Part shown: positions 37,753-46,666 of the stretch, in pieces
Layout: every line of letters starts with the position of its first letter
Numbering within the stretch: position 1 is the stretch's first letter
Assembly: GCA_900143635.1 (NCBI GenBank)
Contig: FREY01000002.1
Span: forward strand, 380,429-444,428
Source of the DNA: Rhodobacteraceae bacterium Alg231-04
GTDB taxonomy: Bacteria > Pseudomonadota > Alphaproteobacteria > Rhodobacterales > Rhodobacteraceae
DNA length: 64,000 nucleotides
Reading direction: 5' to 3'
Program-made: the position numbers and the translations under genes
Notes under the pieces: model-generated
Seen by the model: only the letters and a program-made list of their open reading frames with translations
The model's database searches: none
Told to the model about the DNA's origin: nothing

Positions 37753-37800
37753 TTGGGGGCCAGCCCCCAAACCCCCGGAGTATTTTGCAAAAGATGAAAA
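37753..37800 (+). repeat. Dispersed intergenic repeat, copy C
   Basis: A perfect TTGGGGGC-CA-GCCCCCAA hairpin (37753-37770) is followed by CCCCCGGAGTATTTT, GC and AAAAGATGAA. The core from 37772 differs from copy F (49272-49298) at only two of 27 positions. It lies in the 223-nt gap between divergent ade and the VOC gene. Confidence 0.75.
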
Positions 37801-37897
37801 GGGGCGCTGGCGGAACGCGGGCATGGAGCGCCGGGTTTTGGGTTGCCCGATGGGGTATCTTCGGGCGAGGCTGGGGACAGGCAAGCGAGGGGACTCA

Positions 37898-38317
37898 ATG
37901 GACTATGAAAAGATTGATGCGGACAGTTTTGGGCGGTCCCTGAAGGGGATTGGGCTGAACCTGCTGGTGCGGGACGTGAAGGCAGAATGCGCTTTCTTAG
38001 AGACTGTATTTGAAATGAAACCCCATCAGGTGACTGCGCATTTCGCCATTGTCAGCTATGGGGCTGAGGTTTTTCAGCTGCACAGTGACGGCACATATGC
38101 GCAAAATCCGCTTTTGGGGCTGCTGCCGGAAAACCCACCGCGCGGGGCAGGGCTGGAAATCCGGTTGTATGACACGGACCCGGATCAGGCCGCGGCGCGG
38201 GCCGTGGAATATGGCGCCATGGTTCTGCAAGATCCAACCGACAAGCCACATGGGCTGCGCGAGGCCTATATCCTATGTGAAAATGGCTATGCCTGGGTGC
38301 CAAGCCGGGCAAAATAG
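37898..38317 (+). CDS. VOC/glyoxalase family protein
   Basis: A 139-residue protein with a single vicinal-oxygen-chelate domain. The first beta-alpha unit is GIGLNLLVRDVKAECAFLET and the closing strand is HGLREAYILCENGYAWVPS. Conserved metal ligands are not certain, and the function is unknown; members include dioxygenases, glyoxalases and resistance proteins. The ATG at 37898 has GAGGGG five bases upstream; the longer open frame from 37703 reads through repeat DNA and is not used. It precedes the class II aldolase gene by 127 nt. Confidence 0.8.
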   Translation: MDYEKIDADSFGRSLKGIGLNLLVRDVKAECAFLETVFEMKPHQVTAHFAIVSYGAEVFQLHSDGTYAQNPLLGLLPENPPRGAGLEIRLYDTDPDQAAARAVEYGAMVLQDPTDKPHGLREAYILCENGYAWVPSRAK

Positions 38318-38444
38318 CGCTTTTGGATCTGAAAACCCGCTTATGCCTGTCGCAATCGGACCTGCCCGGAGTTTTCAATGGTCATAGGATTGATGTGAAT
38401 GCAGTAATTGTACCACCGAGAACCCCCCAGATGAGGAAGAGGCT

Positions 38445-39200
38445 ATGACCGTCACCCAAATGCGCCCCAATATCGATCACTGGCAGGAGCGGGTGGACCT
38501 GGCGGCCACCTTCCGCTGGACGGAACGTCTGAACATGCACGAAGGGGTGGCGAACCATTTCAGCCTGGCGGTGAATGAAGATGGCAGCCAGTTTCTGATG
38601 AACCCCAATCAGATGCATTTCGCGCGGATCACCGCGTCGAACCTGTTGTTTCTGGATGCCAACGACCCGGACACCATGAGCAAACCCGGAGCGCCCGATC
38701 CCACTGCTTGGGGGCTGCACGGGTCGATTCATCGCCTGTGCCCGCAGGCGCGCTGCGTGATGCATGTGCATTCGATCCACGCCACGGTGCTGGCCAGCCT
38801 TGCCGACAGTTCGCTGCCGCCGATCGACCAGAACACCGCGACCTTTTTCAACCGCTATGTGGTGGACGAGGAATTTGGTGGTCTGGCCTTAGAAAGCGAA
38901 GGCGCGCGCTGCGCGTCGATGCTGAGCGATCCCAAGAAAAAAGTAATGATCATGGGCAATCACGGGGTGCTGGTGATTGGCAGTGACCCGGCGGATGCCT
39001 TTAATCGGCTCTATTATTTCGAACGCGCAGCCGAAACCTATATTCGCGCTCTGCAAACCGGCCGTCCCCTGCGCATCCTGAGCGACGAGATCGCCGAGAA
39101 AACTGCGCAGGAGCTGGAGGATTATCCCGGTCAGGCCGAGGCGCATCTGAGTGAGATCAAGGCGGTTCTGGACGCTGAAGGGTCGACCTACGCCAGCTGA
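38445..39200 (+). CDS. Class II aldolase/adducin family protein
   Basis: A 251-residue zinc-dependent aldolase-fold protein. Zinc-binding histidines are seen in CVMHVHSIHATVLA, and the helix GNHGVLVIGSDPADAFNRLY with its His is the third conserved block (written in part GNHGVLVIG). RWTERLNMHEGVANHFS is the typical N-terminal substrate region. Related enzymes cleave sugar phosphates or act as epimerases/decarboxylases; this one has no close operon partner to fix the substrate. A purine-rich AAGAGG precedes the ATG. Confidence 0.88.
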   Translation: MTVTQMRPNIDHWQERVDLAATFRWTERLNMHEGVANHFSLAVNEDGSQFLMNPNQMHFARITASNLLFLDANDPDTMSKPGAPDPTAWGLHGSIHRLCPQARCVMHVHSIHATVLASLADSSLPPIDQNTATFFNRYVVDEEFGGLALESEGARCASMLSDPKKKVMIMGNHGVLVIGSDPADAFNRLYYFERAAETYIRALQTGRPLRILSDEIAEKTAQELEDYPGQAEAHLSEIKAVLDAEGSTYAS

Positions 39201-39290
39201 GGGCGGCGGCTGTAGTGCGGCAATCGTGCTTTGCGTGTTGCGCACTGCCGCTATAGTGGTGGGCAGCGATATGTTCAGGGTGGGTATTTC

Positions 39291-40508
39291 ATGCATGCAA
39301 TTGCCGATACGACGCAGCTGGTGGCCGATGGGGTGATCACCCCGGATCAGGCGCGCCGCATTGAATCCCGCGCCCGCACGGCGATGATCACCCTTGGCGT
39401 CAATGTGATCCTCTTTTCCGGTATTCTGGCGGCCACTGCGGGCTTTATCTTCTGGCTGGCAGATCCGCTCGCCGTGGCCATCTCCGGCGCAGCCATGATC
39501 GCGCTGGGTCTGTGGATCCTCGCCAAGGGCGGCGAGATGTATCGCATGTTCGGCAATGCCAGTACCCTGATTGGGGCGGGCATGTTGATCGGCGGGGCAG
39601 CACTTGAACTGGTGGATAAATATGAAAGCATCGCCGGTGTGACTCTGACGTTGGGCGGTGCGGTGATCCTGACCATTGCAGGTTGGCGCTATGTGAATGG
39701 TGGCTGGTCTTCGCGCTTTGTGCTGGGCAGCATCCTCCTGATGGGGTTGGCGGTGCATCTGGGCGGGATCGAGCTGCTCTGTCAGGAGCATCAGACCGGC
39801 TCACCGCTGCGCAATCTGGTCTATATCTATTATGCGCTGGCCTTGGCTGCTGTAGGCTGGGTGGTTGATGTGCGGCTGGTGACAGCGCTGGCAATCGTGC
39901 CTTTTGCGCAGGCGCTGGAGACCGGCACATCCTATTTTCATGCGGCCTATGTTTTCTACTCTCCCGAATCCACGCTGAGCATAGTGCAATTGACGGTGCT
40001 GATCGCGACCTGCCTGTGGCTGGCGGCGCGCCGGCCGGAACGGGACGCGCGTCATCTGCGTATTCTCATGATGTTGAGTTTTGTCGCGGCGAACCTCTGC
40101 GCATTGGTCGGATCGCTCTGGGGGGATGTAATCGGCGAAACCATCTGGGGGCCCGGCCGCAACTGGAGCATTAGCACCTTCGAGACATGGGAGGCCTTCG
40201 ACGCCGCCCGCACCGCCTTTCGCGAGTCTGCTCTGCAGATCTCGGCGGGGGTCTATTCGATCCTCTGGGCCGCGGTGCTGGTCGTCATGGTGCTCTGGGC
40301 GGCGCAACGCCATCAGCGTGGGCTGTTCAATGGCGCGCTGACCTTTGGCGGCATTCACGCCTATACGCAGATGTTCGAAACCTTCGGAGACGAGCCGCTG
40401 GCCTATGTCATCGGCGGCTTGGCGGCGATCCCGCTGGCCTGGGGCGTGTGGCGGATGAACGGCTGGATGGCCGAACAGAGCGGTGCTGGTCCGGCAGATA
40501 CGGATTGA
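39291..40508 (+). CDS. Polytopic membrane protein, DUF2157-like N-terminus
   Basis: A 405-residue integral membrane protein with roughly ten hydrophobic segments and no catalytic motif that I recognise. The soluble N-terminus (LVADGVITPDQARRIESRA) resembles the start of DUF2157 membrane proteins. Several loops are short; one longer periplasmic or cytoplasmic loop near 290-320 is Trp-rich (WGPGRNWSISTFETWEAF). The ATG at 39291 has AGGGTGGG upstream. It is convergent with rarA and 6 nt away from it. Function unknown. Confidence 0.8.
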   Translation: MHAIADTTQLVADGVITPDQARRIESRARTAMITLGVNVILFSGILAATAGFIFWLADPLAVAISGAAMIALGLWILAKGGEMYRMFGNASTLIGAGMLIGGAALELVDKYESIAGVTLTLGGAVILTIAGWRYVNGGWSSRFVLGSILLMGLAVHLGGIELLCQEHQTGSPLRNLVYIYYALALAAVGWVVDVRLVTALAIVPFAQALETGTSYFHAAYVFYSPESTLSIVQLTVLIATCLWLAARRPERDARHLRILMMLSFVAANLCALVGSLWGDVIGETIWGPGRNWSISTFETWEAFDAARTAFRESALQISAGVYSILWAAVLVVMVLWAAQRHQRGLFNGALTFGGIHAYTQMFETFGDEPLAYVIGGLAAIPLAWGVWRMNGWMAEQSGAGPADTD

Positions 40509-40514
40509 GGGCGT

Positions 40515-41825
40515 TTACCCTTCGTCGAAGGTCCGGTGCTGCTTTCTGCCGGTAAGCCGCCCCCAATAGTCATCGGCGCGTTTTTCGAAATTGCCCGCCT
40601 CGCGCGCGTCACTCTGATAGAGACTGCCCGGCTCCAGCCCGGGCACATAGTCCTGCTCGACCCAGCCGCGCGGGTCATTATGGGGGAAACGATAGCCCAC
40701 ATGGCCCAGCTTCTTGGCGCCGGAATAATGCGCGTCGCGCAGGTGTTTGGGCACCAGCGCGGCGGCGTCTTTTGCCACGGCCGACATGGCCAGCGAGATG
40801 CCCCGGCAGGCAGAGTTCGACTTTGGCGCGCGGGCGATATGCAGGGCGGCATGGGCCAGCACGATCTGCGCCTCAGGATAGCCGATCTTCTCAACTGCGG
40901 TGGCCGCAGCAACGGCCGTTTGCAGCGCGGTATTATCGGCCAGTCCGACATCTTCGGAGGCGTGGATCATGATGCGCCGGGCGATGAAACGCGGGTCTTC
41001 GCCGGCATGGATCAGCCGGGCCAGCCAATAGAGCGTCGCATCCGGATCTGACCCGCGCATGGATTTGATGAAGGCGGAGACCACGTCGTAATGTTGGTCT
41101 CCGGACCGGTCATGGTTGATGGCGGCGGCGGCATAGGCCTCTTCCAGCAGCGCCTCGGTGATCACGGCCTTGCCGCCCTTGTGCCCCACAGCGAGGCTCT
41201 CAAGCGTCGTGAGTGCACGCCGGGCATCGCCCCCGGAGCGGCCTGCGATCAGGCGGATCTGGGCAGGGGTGATTTCAATATCAAGCCCGGTGCCGCGCAG
41301 ATGATCCAGCCCGCGTTGCACCACCAGGTCCATCTCTTCAATGGTCATTGGTTCCAGCTTGAAAATGGTCGAGCGTGAGACCAGAGCGGGTGGCAGAACG
41401 TGGTAGGGGTTGCCGGTTGTGGCGCCGATGAAATCGGCGGTTCCGTTTTCGCAGATCGACAGCAGGTCATCGGCCTGGGTGGCGGAAAAGCGATGCACCT
41501 CGTCGACGAAAATCAGCAGCGGTTTGATCCGCGCCTCATCCGCCAGTTTGCGCAATTCAGATACTCCGGCGCGGGTGGCGTGTAGCGGGCGGAACTCCTT
41601 GCCCATCATCGCACCAACGGCGCGCGCAATGGTGGTCTTGCCGATGCCCGGCGGTCCATAAAGCAGAACACTGCCCAAAGCCCCGGCCGCAATCCGCCGC
41701 CGCAGGATCGAATTTGGCGCGACAATCTCTGACTGGCCGATGATGTCATCTAGCGTTTCGGGGCGCAGCGCGGCTGCCAGTGGTACGTGGCCCGGACGGG
41801 GGGAGGCGTCAAAAAGATCGGTCAT
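40515..41825 (-). CDS. rarA: Replication-associated recombination protein RarA (MgsA)
   Basis: A 436-residue AAA+ ATPase acting at stalled replication forks. Walker A is LLYGPPGIGKTTIARAV, Walker B is LLIFVDEVHRFSATQADD, sensor 1 is FIGATTGNPYHVLPPAL, and the C-terminal tetramerisation domain follows (AHAALHIARAPKSNSA, GVGYRFPHN-type segment HVGYRFPHNDPRGWV). Length and motif order are standard. It is transcribed alone and overlaps no neighbour. Confidence 0.96.
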   Translation of the reverse strand: MTDLFDASPRPGHVPLAAALRPETLDDIIGQSEIVAPNSILRRRIAAGALGSVLLYGPPGIGKTTIARAVGAMMGKEFRPLHATRAGVSELRKLADEARIKPLLIFVDEVHRFSATQADDLLSICENGTADFIGATTGNPYHVLPPALVSRSTIFKLEPMTIEEMDLVVQRGLDHLRGTGLDIEITPAQIRLIAGRSGGDARRALTTLESLAVGHKGGKAVITEALLEEAYAAAAINHDRSGDQHYDVVSAFIKSMRGSDPDATLYWLARLIHAGEDPRFIARRIMIHASEDVGLADNTALQTAVAAATAVEKIGYPEAQIVLAHAALHIARAPKSNSACRGISLAMSAVAKDAAALVPKHLRDAHYSGAKKLGHVGYRFPHNDPRGWVEQDYVPGLEPGSLYQSDAREAGNFEKRADDYWGRLTGRKQHRTFDEG

Positions 41826-41906
41826 GTCTGGGCCTTGCGATTTTGGTCTGCCGGCGCTGCCCGGACGGTCGAACGCTATCTTTTACGGGATGCAGGCACA
41901 ACCAGT

Positions 41907-42851
41907 CTAGCCGCGCGCGCTGCGCATCCTGCGCGGTGTCGCCGAAAATTCTGCCTTGAAGGCGCGGGTAAAGGCACTGGGATCTTCATAACCGCAGCGA
42001 AGGGCGATCTCGGCCATTGTGATATCAGTCTCTAATATGAGCTTTCTTGCCTGAATAAGCCGCAGCCGCCGGTAGATCGCCTGCGGTGTCGCCCCCAGTT
42101 CGGCCTTCATGCGGCGTTCCAGATCCTTCTGGCTGCGCCCCGCACGGCGGGCGATTTCACCAATGGGCAACGGCGCCTCGGTATGTTCCTGCATCAACGC
42201 TACGGAACGGGCGACGGGCTTCCCCCTGGCAAGAATGGGTTCCTGCCCGCCGGAGGTTTCCGGGCTCATGAAGAGCGCGGCCACTTCCAGCCGCAATGCC
42301 TGCCCCAACTGCGCGCCGATCAGCTCCAGCATCAGATCAAAAGCGGCCAGTGCCCCGGAACAGGTGATGCGGTTTCCGTCCAGCACCTGCCGGGCTCGGA
42401 TAGTCTCTAACTCGGGGAAGGTCTCCGAGAATTGCGCCAGTTCCTCCCAGTGGATCGTAGCCTGTCGCCCCTCCAGAAGGCCTGCATCGGCCAGCAGCCA
42501 GGCCCCTGTGTCAAAGCCTGCCATCACATTATATCGCCGCGCCGCGCTGCGCAGAGCGCGCGCTGTTTCGGGCGTTGCATGGCGCAGGTATTCATAACTG
42601 GGCATGGCGATCAGCATGTCACCACAGCAATCCGCTAGCCTGCCATGGGCCATGACCTCCATGCCCGAAGAGGACATGGCAGGTTTCCCATCCAAAGTCA
42701 GAAACCGCCAGGCATAGGCCTGCCGCCCGGCATAGGTATTGGCCGCGCGCAGGGGTTCGACCGTATTGGCCAGACAATGGGCAGAAAACGCGCCGAAAAG
42801 CAGCACATCAACCTGCTGCGTTGCAGCGACTTCTTTTTCCCAAATCTGCAT
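41907..42851 (-). CDS. GlxA-type AraC family transcriptional regulator
   Basis: A 314-residue regulator with an N-terminal DJ-1/PfpI-like domain (about 12-180; VDVLLFGAFSAHCLANTVEP) and a C-terminal AraC helix-turn-helix (about 215-310; IGEIARRAGRSQKDLERRMK and IALRCGYEDPSAFTRAFKAEF, each given in part). This class includes regulators of carnitine, betaine and amino-acid catabolism in Pseudomonas. It is divergent from the acyl-CoA dehydrogenase operon, separated by 78 bp, so control of that operon is likely. Confidence 0.9.
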   Translation of the reverse strand: MQIWEKEVAATQQVDVLLFGAFSAHCLANTVEPLRAANTYAGRQAYAWRFLTLDGKPAMSSSGMEVMAHGRLADCCGDMLIAMPSYEYLRHATPETARALRSAARRYNVMAGFDTGAWLLADAGLLEGRQATIHWEELAQFSETFPELETIRARQVLDGNRITCSGALAAFDLMLELIGAQLGQALRLEVAALFMSPETSGGQEPILARGKPVARSVALMQEHTEAPLPIGEIARRAGRSQKDLERRMKAELGATPQAIYRRLRLIQARKLILETDITMAEIALRCGYEDPSAFTRAFKAEFSATPRRMRSARG

Positions 42852-42929
42852 GATTTAGTCTAACTTTGCATATTGAGATTGCGCAAGCCCCCTAGGGTCA
42901 ATGGCAACAGATCAGCAAGGATGCGTGCG

Positions 42930-44093
42930 ATGCAGTTTGGTATGACCGAAGAACAGGCGATGATTGTCGATACGACCCGCGCCTTTGTGGAAAACGAGAT
43001 TTACCCCCACGAGCTGGAGGTAGAACGCACTGGTCACCTGCCGATGGAGATCGTCAAGGAGGTACAGGCCAAGGCAATGGACGCCGGTCTTTATGCCGCC
43101 AATATGCCCGAAGAGGTCGGTGGTGCCGGCCTCGATACGCTCAGCTGGCTGATGTATGAAAAAGAGCTGGGCCGCGCCAATTACGCGCTGCACTGGACCT
43201 GCGTTGCGCGACCGTCGAACATTCTGCTGGCCGGCACGGAGGAGCAGAAAGAGAAATACCTCTATCCCTGCATCAAGGGCGAAAAATGGGACTGTCTGGC
43301 GATGACCGAACCGGGCGCCGGCTCGGACCTGCGCGGCATGAAAGCCTCGGCCAAACAGGATGGTGATGATTGGGTTCTCAATGGCACCAAGCATTTCATC
43401 AGCCATGCGGATATCGCGGATTTCTCGATCGTGTTCATGGCCACGGGCGAAGAAGACACTCCGCGCGGACCAAAGAAGCTGATCACCGCCTTCTTTGTCG
43501 ACAAGGGCACGCCGGGGCTGACCATCCGCGATGGCTATCGCAATGTCAGCCACCGCGGCTACACCAATGCGGTGCTGGAATTTGATGATTGCCGCCTGCC
43601 TGCTTCGGCCGTTCTGGGCGAGGTTCACAAAGGCTTTGAGGTTGCCAATACCTGGCTGGGTGCCACCCGCCTGCAAGTGGCCGCCACCTGCCTGGGCCGC
43701 GCGGAACGTGCGCTGCAACACTCGGTTGAATACGCGGCAGAACGCAAACAGTTCGGCCAGCAGATCGGCAAGTTTCAGGGCGTGAGCTTCAAACTGGCGG
43801 ACATGGCGACCGAGTTGAAGGCCGCAAATCTGCTGACCTGGGAAGCGGGCTGGAAGTTCGATCAGGGCAGTGTGACTGAGTCCGACATGTCCATGGCCAA
43901 ACTGAAAGCAACCGAGATGCTGGCGATGGTGGCGGACGAGGCCATTCAAATCCACGGTGGCATGGGGCTGATGGATGAGCTGCCACTGGAGCGCATCTGG
44001 CGCGATGCGCGGGTCGAGCGTATCTGGGAAGGCACCAGTGAAATCCAGCGCCACATCATCAGCCGCGAGATGCTGCGCCCCTTGGGAGGATAA
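42930..44093 (+). CDS. Acyl-CoA dehydrogenase family protein
   Basis: A 387-residue flavoprotein. The FAD/acyl-CoA motifs are TEPGAGSDLRGMKASA and the C-terminal IQIHGGMGLMDELPLER; the catalytic Glu is probably in RIWEGTSEIQRH. It should transfer electrons to ETF. An ATG at 42921 is also in frame, but 42930 has AAGG nine bases upstream and matches the family start (MQFGMTEEQ). It is the first gene of a four-gene CoA operon ending in a CaiD-like hydratase, so a trimethylammonium acyl-CoA is a possible substrate. That is inference. Confidence 0.92.
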   Translation: MQFGMTEEQAMIVDTTRAFVENEIYPHELEVERTGHLPMEIVKEVQAKAMDAGLYAANMPEEVGGAGLDTLSWLMYEKELGRANYALHWTCVARPSNILLAGTEEQKEKYLYPCIKGEKWDCLAMTEPGAGSDLRGMKASAKQDGDDWVLNGTKHFISHADIADFSIVFMATGEEDTPRGPKKLITAFFVDKGTPGLTIRDGYRNVSHRGYTNAVLEFDDCRLPASAVLGEVHKGFEVANTWLGATRLQVAATCLGRAERALQHSVEYAAERKQFGQQIGKFQGVSFKLADMATELKAANLLTWEAGWKFDQGSVTESDMSMAKLKATEMLAMVADEAIQIHGGMGLMDELPLERIWRDARVERIWEGTSEIQRHIISREMLRPLGG

Positions 44094-44095
44094 CC

Positions 44096-44398
44096 ATGAC
44101 GACCGCTACAAAACCGCAAGTCACAATCACCTACTGCACCGGCTGCAACTGGCTGCTGCGCGCCGGATGGATGGCACAAGAACTGTTGCAGACCTTTCAG
44201 ACCGATCTGGGAGGGGTGACGTTGGTGCCGGGCGAGATGGGCGGCGTTTTTGAGGTTGTGGTAGATGGGCAGGTGATCTGGGAGCGCAAGCGCGACGGCG
44301 GTTTCCCGGATGCAAAAGAGCTGAAGGCGCGGCTGCGGGATGTGATCGATCCGGAAAAGGACCTTGGCCATATCGACCGTTCCCAAAACGCTGAGTGA
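44096..44398 (+). CDS. SelT/SelW/SelH-like (Rdx family) thioredoxin-fold protein
   Basis: A 100-residue protein with a thioredoxin-like redox motif at C14-T-G-C17 (YCTGCNW) near the N-terminus and the end VLGHIDRSQ-like tail DLGHIDRSQNAE. In selenoproteins of this family the second Cys is often Sec; here both are Cys and there is no in-frame TGA. The gene starts 2 nt after the acyl-CoA dehydrogenase stop, so it is surely in the same operon. Its redox partner is unknown. Confidence 0.87.
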   Translation: MTTATKPQVTITYCTGCNWLLRAGWMAQELLQTFQTDLGGVTLVPGEMGGVFEVVVDGQVIWERKRDGGFPDAKELKARLRDVIDPEKDLGHIDRSQNAE

Positions 44399-44412
44399 GG
44401 AAAGAGTTTAAT

Positions 44413-44441
44413 GCCTCCGGCGGGGATATTTAAGGCAAGAG
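44413..44441 (+). repeat. Dispersed intergenic repeat, copy D (left arm of inverted pair)
   Basis: GCCTCCGGCGGGGATATTT followed by AAGGCAAGAG. It matches copy E (44568-44596, opposite strand) at 27 of 29 positions, and copy G (53357-53385). Confidence 0.75.
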
Positions 44442-44567
44442 GAAAAGGGGGCGCCCAAGCTGGACCGCCCCCTGGAAAAGATCTCTCTTCCCCTTGCACA
44501 GCCATCGGCGTCCCCGCCTGTACCGCACCCCCATTGCGCATGTTCTTGGTTAACAATTCCCTTCTTT

Positions 44568-44596
44568 CTCTTGCCCCAAATATCCCCGCCGGAGGC
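44568..44596 (-). repeat. Dispersed intergenic repeat, copy E (right arm of inverted pair)
   Basis: On the minus strand it reads GCCTCCGGCGGGGATATTT then GGGGCAAGAG. Copies D and E enclose 126 bp without a gene inside the 232-nt gap between the Rdx gene and the acyl-CoA synthetase gene. Confidence 0.75.
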
Positions 44597-44630
44597 TCCC
44601 GCACCCTCGGCCTGACGTGAAGGTTCGCTG

Positions 44631-46661
44631 ATGATACGCTCCCTCAACCGCCTGTTTCGCCCCAAATCCATTGCCGTGATCGGTGGTGGCGCCTGGTGTC
44701 GGCTGGTGATCGAACAATGCCGCAAGATGGGGTTTGAGGGTGCCATCTGGCCGGTGCATCCCAAAGCGGGCGAAGTGGCGGGATTGCAGGCCTACGCACG
44801 GCTGGAGGATTTACCGGCGCCGCCGGATGCAAGCTTCATTGGCATAAATCGTTTTGCCACGGTGGAGGCGGCCCGGGTCCTGTCAGAAATGCGCGCGGGC
44901 GGGGCGGTGTGTTTTGCCTCTGGTTTCCTTGAGGCGCAGGCAGAAGATGCTGAAGGCGCTGATTTGCAGGCACAGCTGCTGGAGGCGGCAGGCAATATGC
45001 CGATCCTTGGGCCCAACTGCTATGGTTTCATCAACTATCTGGACGGCGCGCTCCTGTGGCCGGATCAGCACGGTGGCCAGCGGGTGGACAAGGGGGTGGC
45101 GATTGTCACCCAAAGCTCCAATATCGCGATCAACCTCACCATGCAGATGCGGGGCCTGCCGATTGCCTATGCGGTGACCGCGGGCAATCAGGCGCAATCC
45201 GGCATTGCCGAGATTGGCGAGGCGCTGCTGGACGACGACCGGGTGACGGCGCTGGGCCTGCATATCGAAGGGTTCGGGGATCTGCGCGCATTCGAGGCGC
45301 TGGCGGCGCGCGCCCGCAGCCTGGGCAAGCCGATTGTGGCGCTGAAAGTCGGGCGCTCGGCCGAGGCGCAGGCGGCAACAATTTCCCACACCGCTTCTCT
45401 TGCGGGGGGCGATGCGGGTGCCGGGGCTTTGCTCTCACGCCTCGGCATCCCGCGCCTTGATGACCTTACCACCTTTGTCGAGACACTGAAGCTGCTGCAT
45501 GTGACCGGGCGGCTGGAGAGCAATGCGATTGCCACCATCAGCTGTTCGGGGGGCGAGGCAAGTCTGGCCGCCGATCTGGGCCATATGCGCGACGTGGTCT
45601 TCCCGCCGCTGAACGACCGTCAAAAGACAGACTTGCGGGAAGCCTTGGGGCCGATGGTGGCGCTGGCGAACCCGCTGGATTACCACACCTATATCTGGCG
45701 CGACACCGAGGCCATGACACGGGCCTTTGCGGCGATGAGCGATCCAGCGCTGGCGATGACGATGCTGATTGCGGATTTCCCGCGCGCTGATCGCTGTGAT
45801 CCCTCAGATTGGGACTGCGTGATAGACTCGATCACCGCAGCAAAGGCGCAGACCGGTGCCAATATGGGGTTGATTGCCACGCTGCCGGAACTGATGCCGG
45901 AACATGTGGCTGAACGGCTGATGGCGGCGGGTGTGGTGCCCTTTGCCGGATTGGGTGAGGCAATTGCGGCCTGTGAGGCGGCGAGCCGTCCGGTTCCATG
46001 TGATGTGCCGCCATTGTTGCCCCCAACAGCAGAGGTGGAATCGGGGCTGGTGCCGGAGGCTGAAGCCAAGCGACGGCTTGCGCGGTATGGGCTGAGAGTG
46101 CCGAAATCCGGACGCGCCAAATCCGCAGGTGAAGCGCGTGCCGTGGCGGCCGATATGGGCTTCCCGGTGGTGCTGAAGGGCGAGGGCGTTGCCCATAAGA
46201 CCGAGGCGGGCGCGGTGGTGCTGAACCTGATGTCGGGGGCTGCGGTAAGCGACGCGGCGGCGGCGATGCCAGCGGATCGCTTTCTGGTCGAGGAGATGGT
46301 CAGCGGTGCCGTGGCCGAGCTGCTGGTCGGGGTGGTCAAGGACCCGGCGCATGGGTTTGTGCTGACACTGGCGGCGGGTGGCACTCTGACCGAGGTGATG
46401 GAAGACAGCGCCTCGGTTTTGCTGCCGGCAACGGATGCGATGCTTGAAGACGCACTGAACAGCCTGCGAGTGGTCAGGTTACTGGATGGTTTCCGTGGCG
46501 CGGCGGCTGCCGACCGGGGTGCCATCCTGCGGGCGGTGAATGCGGTGCAGGATTATGTGCTGGCCAAGGCCGAAGGTCTGGAAGAAATTGAGATTAACCC
46601 GCTACTTTGCACTCCGACGGATGCGATTGCGGCAGATGCCCTGATGCGGCGGAAGGATTGA
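44631..46661 (+). CDS. ADP-forming acyl-CoA synthetase (acetate--CoA ligase family)
   Basis: A 676-residue fused NDP-forming CoA ligase. Order of domains: CoA-binding Rossmann domain (about 5-130; SIAVIGGGAWCRLVIEQC), two succinyl-CoA-ligase-like domains (about 140-440; VAIVTQSSNIAINLTMQM and a phosphorylated-His region ATISHTASLAGGDA) and a C-terminal ATP-grasp domain (about 470-676; FPVVLKGEGVAHKTEAGAVV in part). It should activate a carboxylic acid to its CoA thioester with ATP giving ADP. The operon suggests a carnitine or betaine-like acid, which is not proven. AAGG lies seven bases before the ATG. Confidence 0.9.
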   Translation: MIRSLNRLFRPKSIAVIGGGAWCRLVIEQCRKMGFEGAIWPVHPKAGEVAGLQAYARLEDLPAPPDASFIGINRFATVEAARVLSEMRAGGAVCFASGFLEAQAEDAEGADLQAQLLEAAGNMPILGPNCYGFINYLDGALLWPDQHGGQRVDKGVAIVTQSSNIAINLTMQMRGLPIAYAVTAGNQAQSGIAEIGEALLDDDRVTALGLHIEGFGDLRAFEALAARARSLGKPIVALKVGRSAEAQAATISHTASLAGGDAGAGALLSRLGIPRLDDLTTFVETLKLLHVTGRLESNAIATISCSGGEASLAADLGHMRDVVFPPLNDRQKTDLREALGPMVALANPLDYHTYIWRDTEAMTRAFAAMSDPALAMTMLIADFPRADRCDPSDWDCVIDSITAAKAQTGANMGLIATLPELMPEHVAERLMAAGVVPFAGLGEAIAACEAASRPVPCDVPPLLPPTAEVESGLVPEAEAKRRLARYGLRVPKSGRAKSAGEARAVAADMGFPVVLKGEGVAHKTEAGAVVLNLMSGAAVSDAAAAMPADRFLVEEMVSGAVAELLVGVVKDPAHGFVLTLAAGGTLTEVMEDSASVLLPATDAMLEDALNSLRVVRLLDGFRGAAAADRGAILRAVNAVQDYVLAKAEGLEEIEINPLLCTPTDAIAADALMRRKD

Positions 46662-46666
46662 GAGAG

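Noticed and set aside
44096-44398. Possible selenoprotein
   Set aside because: The redox motif is Cys-Thr-Gly-Cys and the frame contains no internal TGA.
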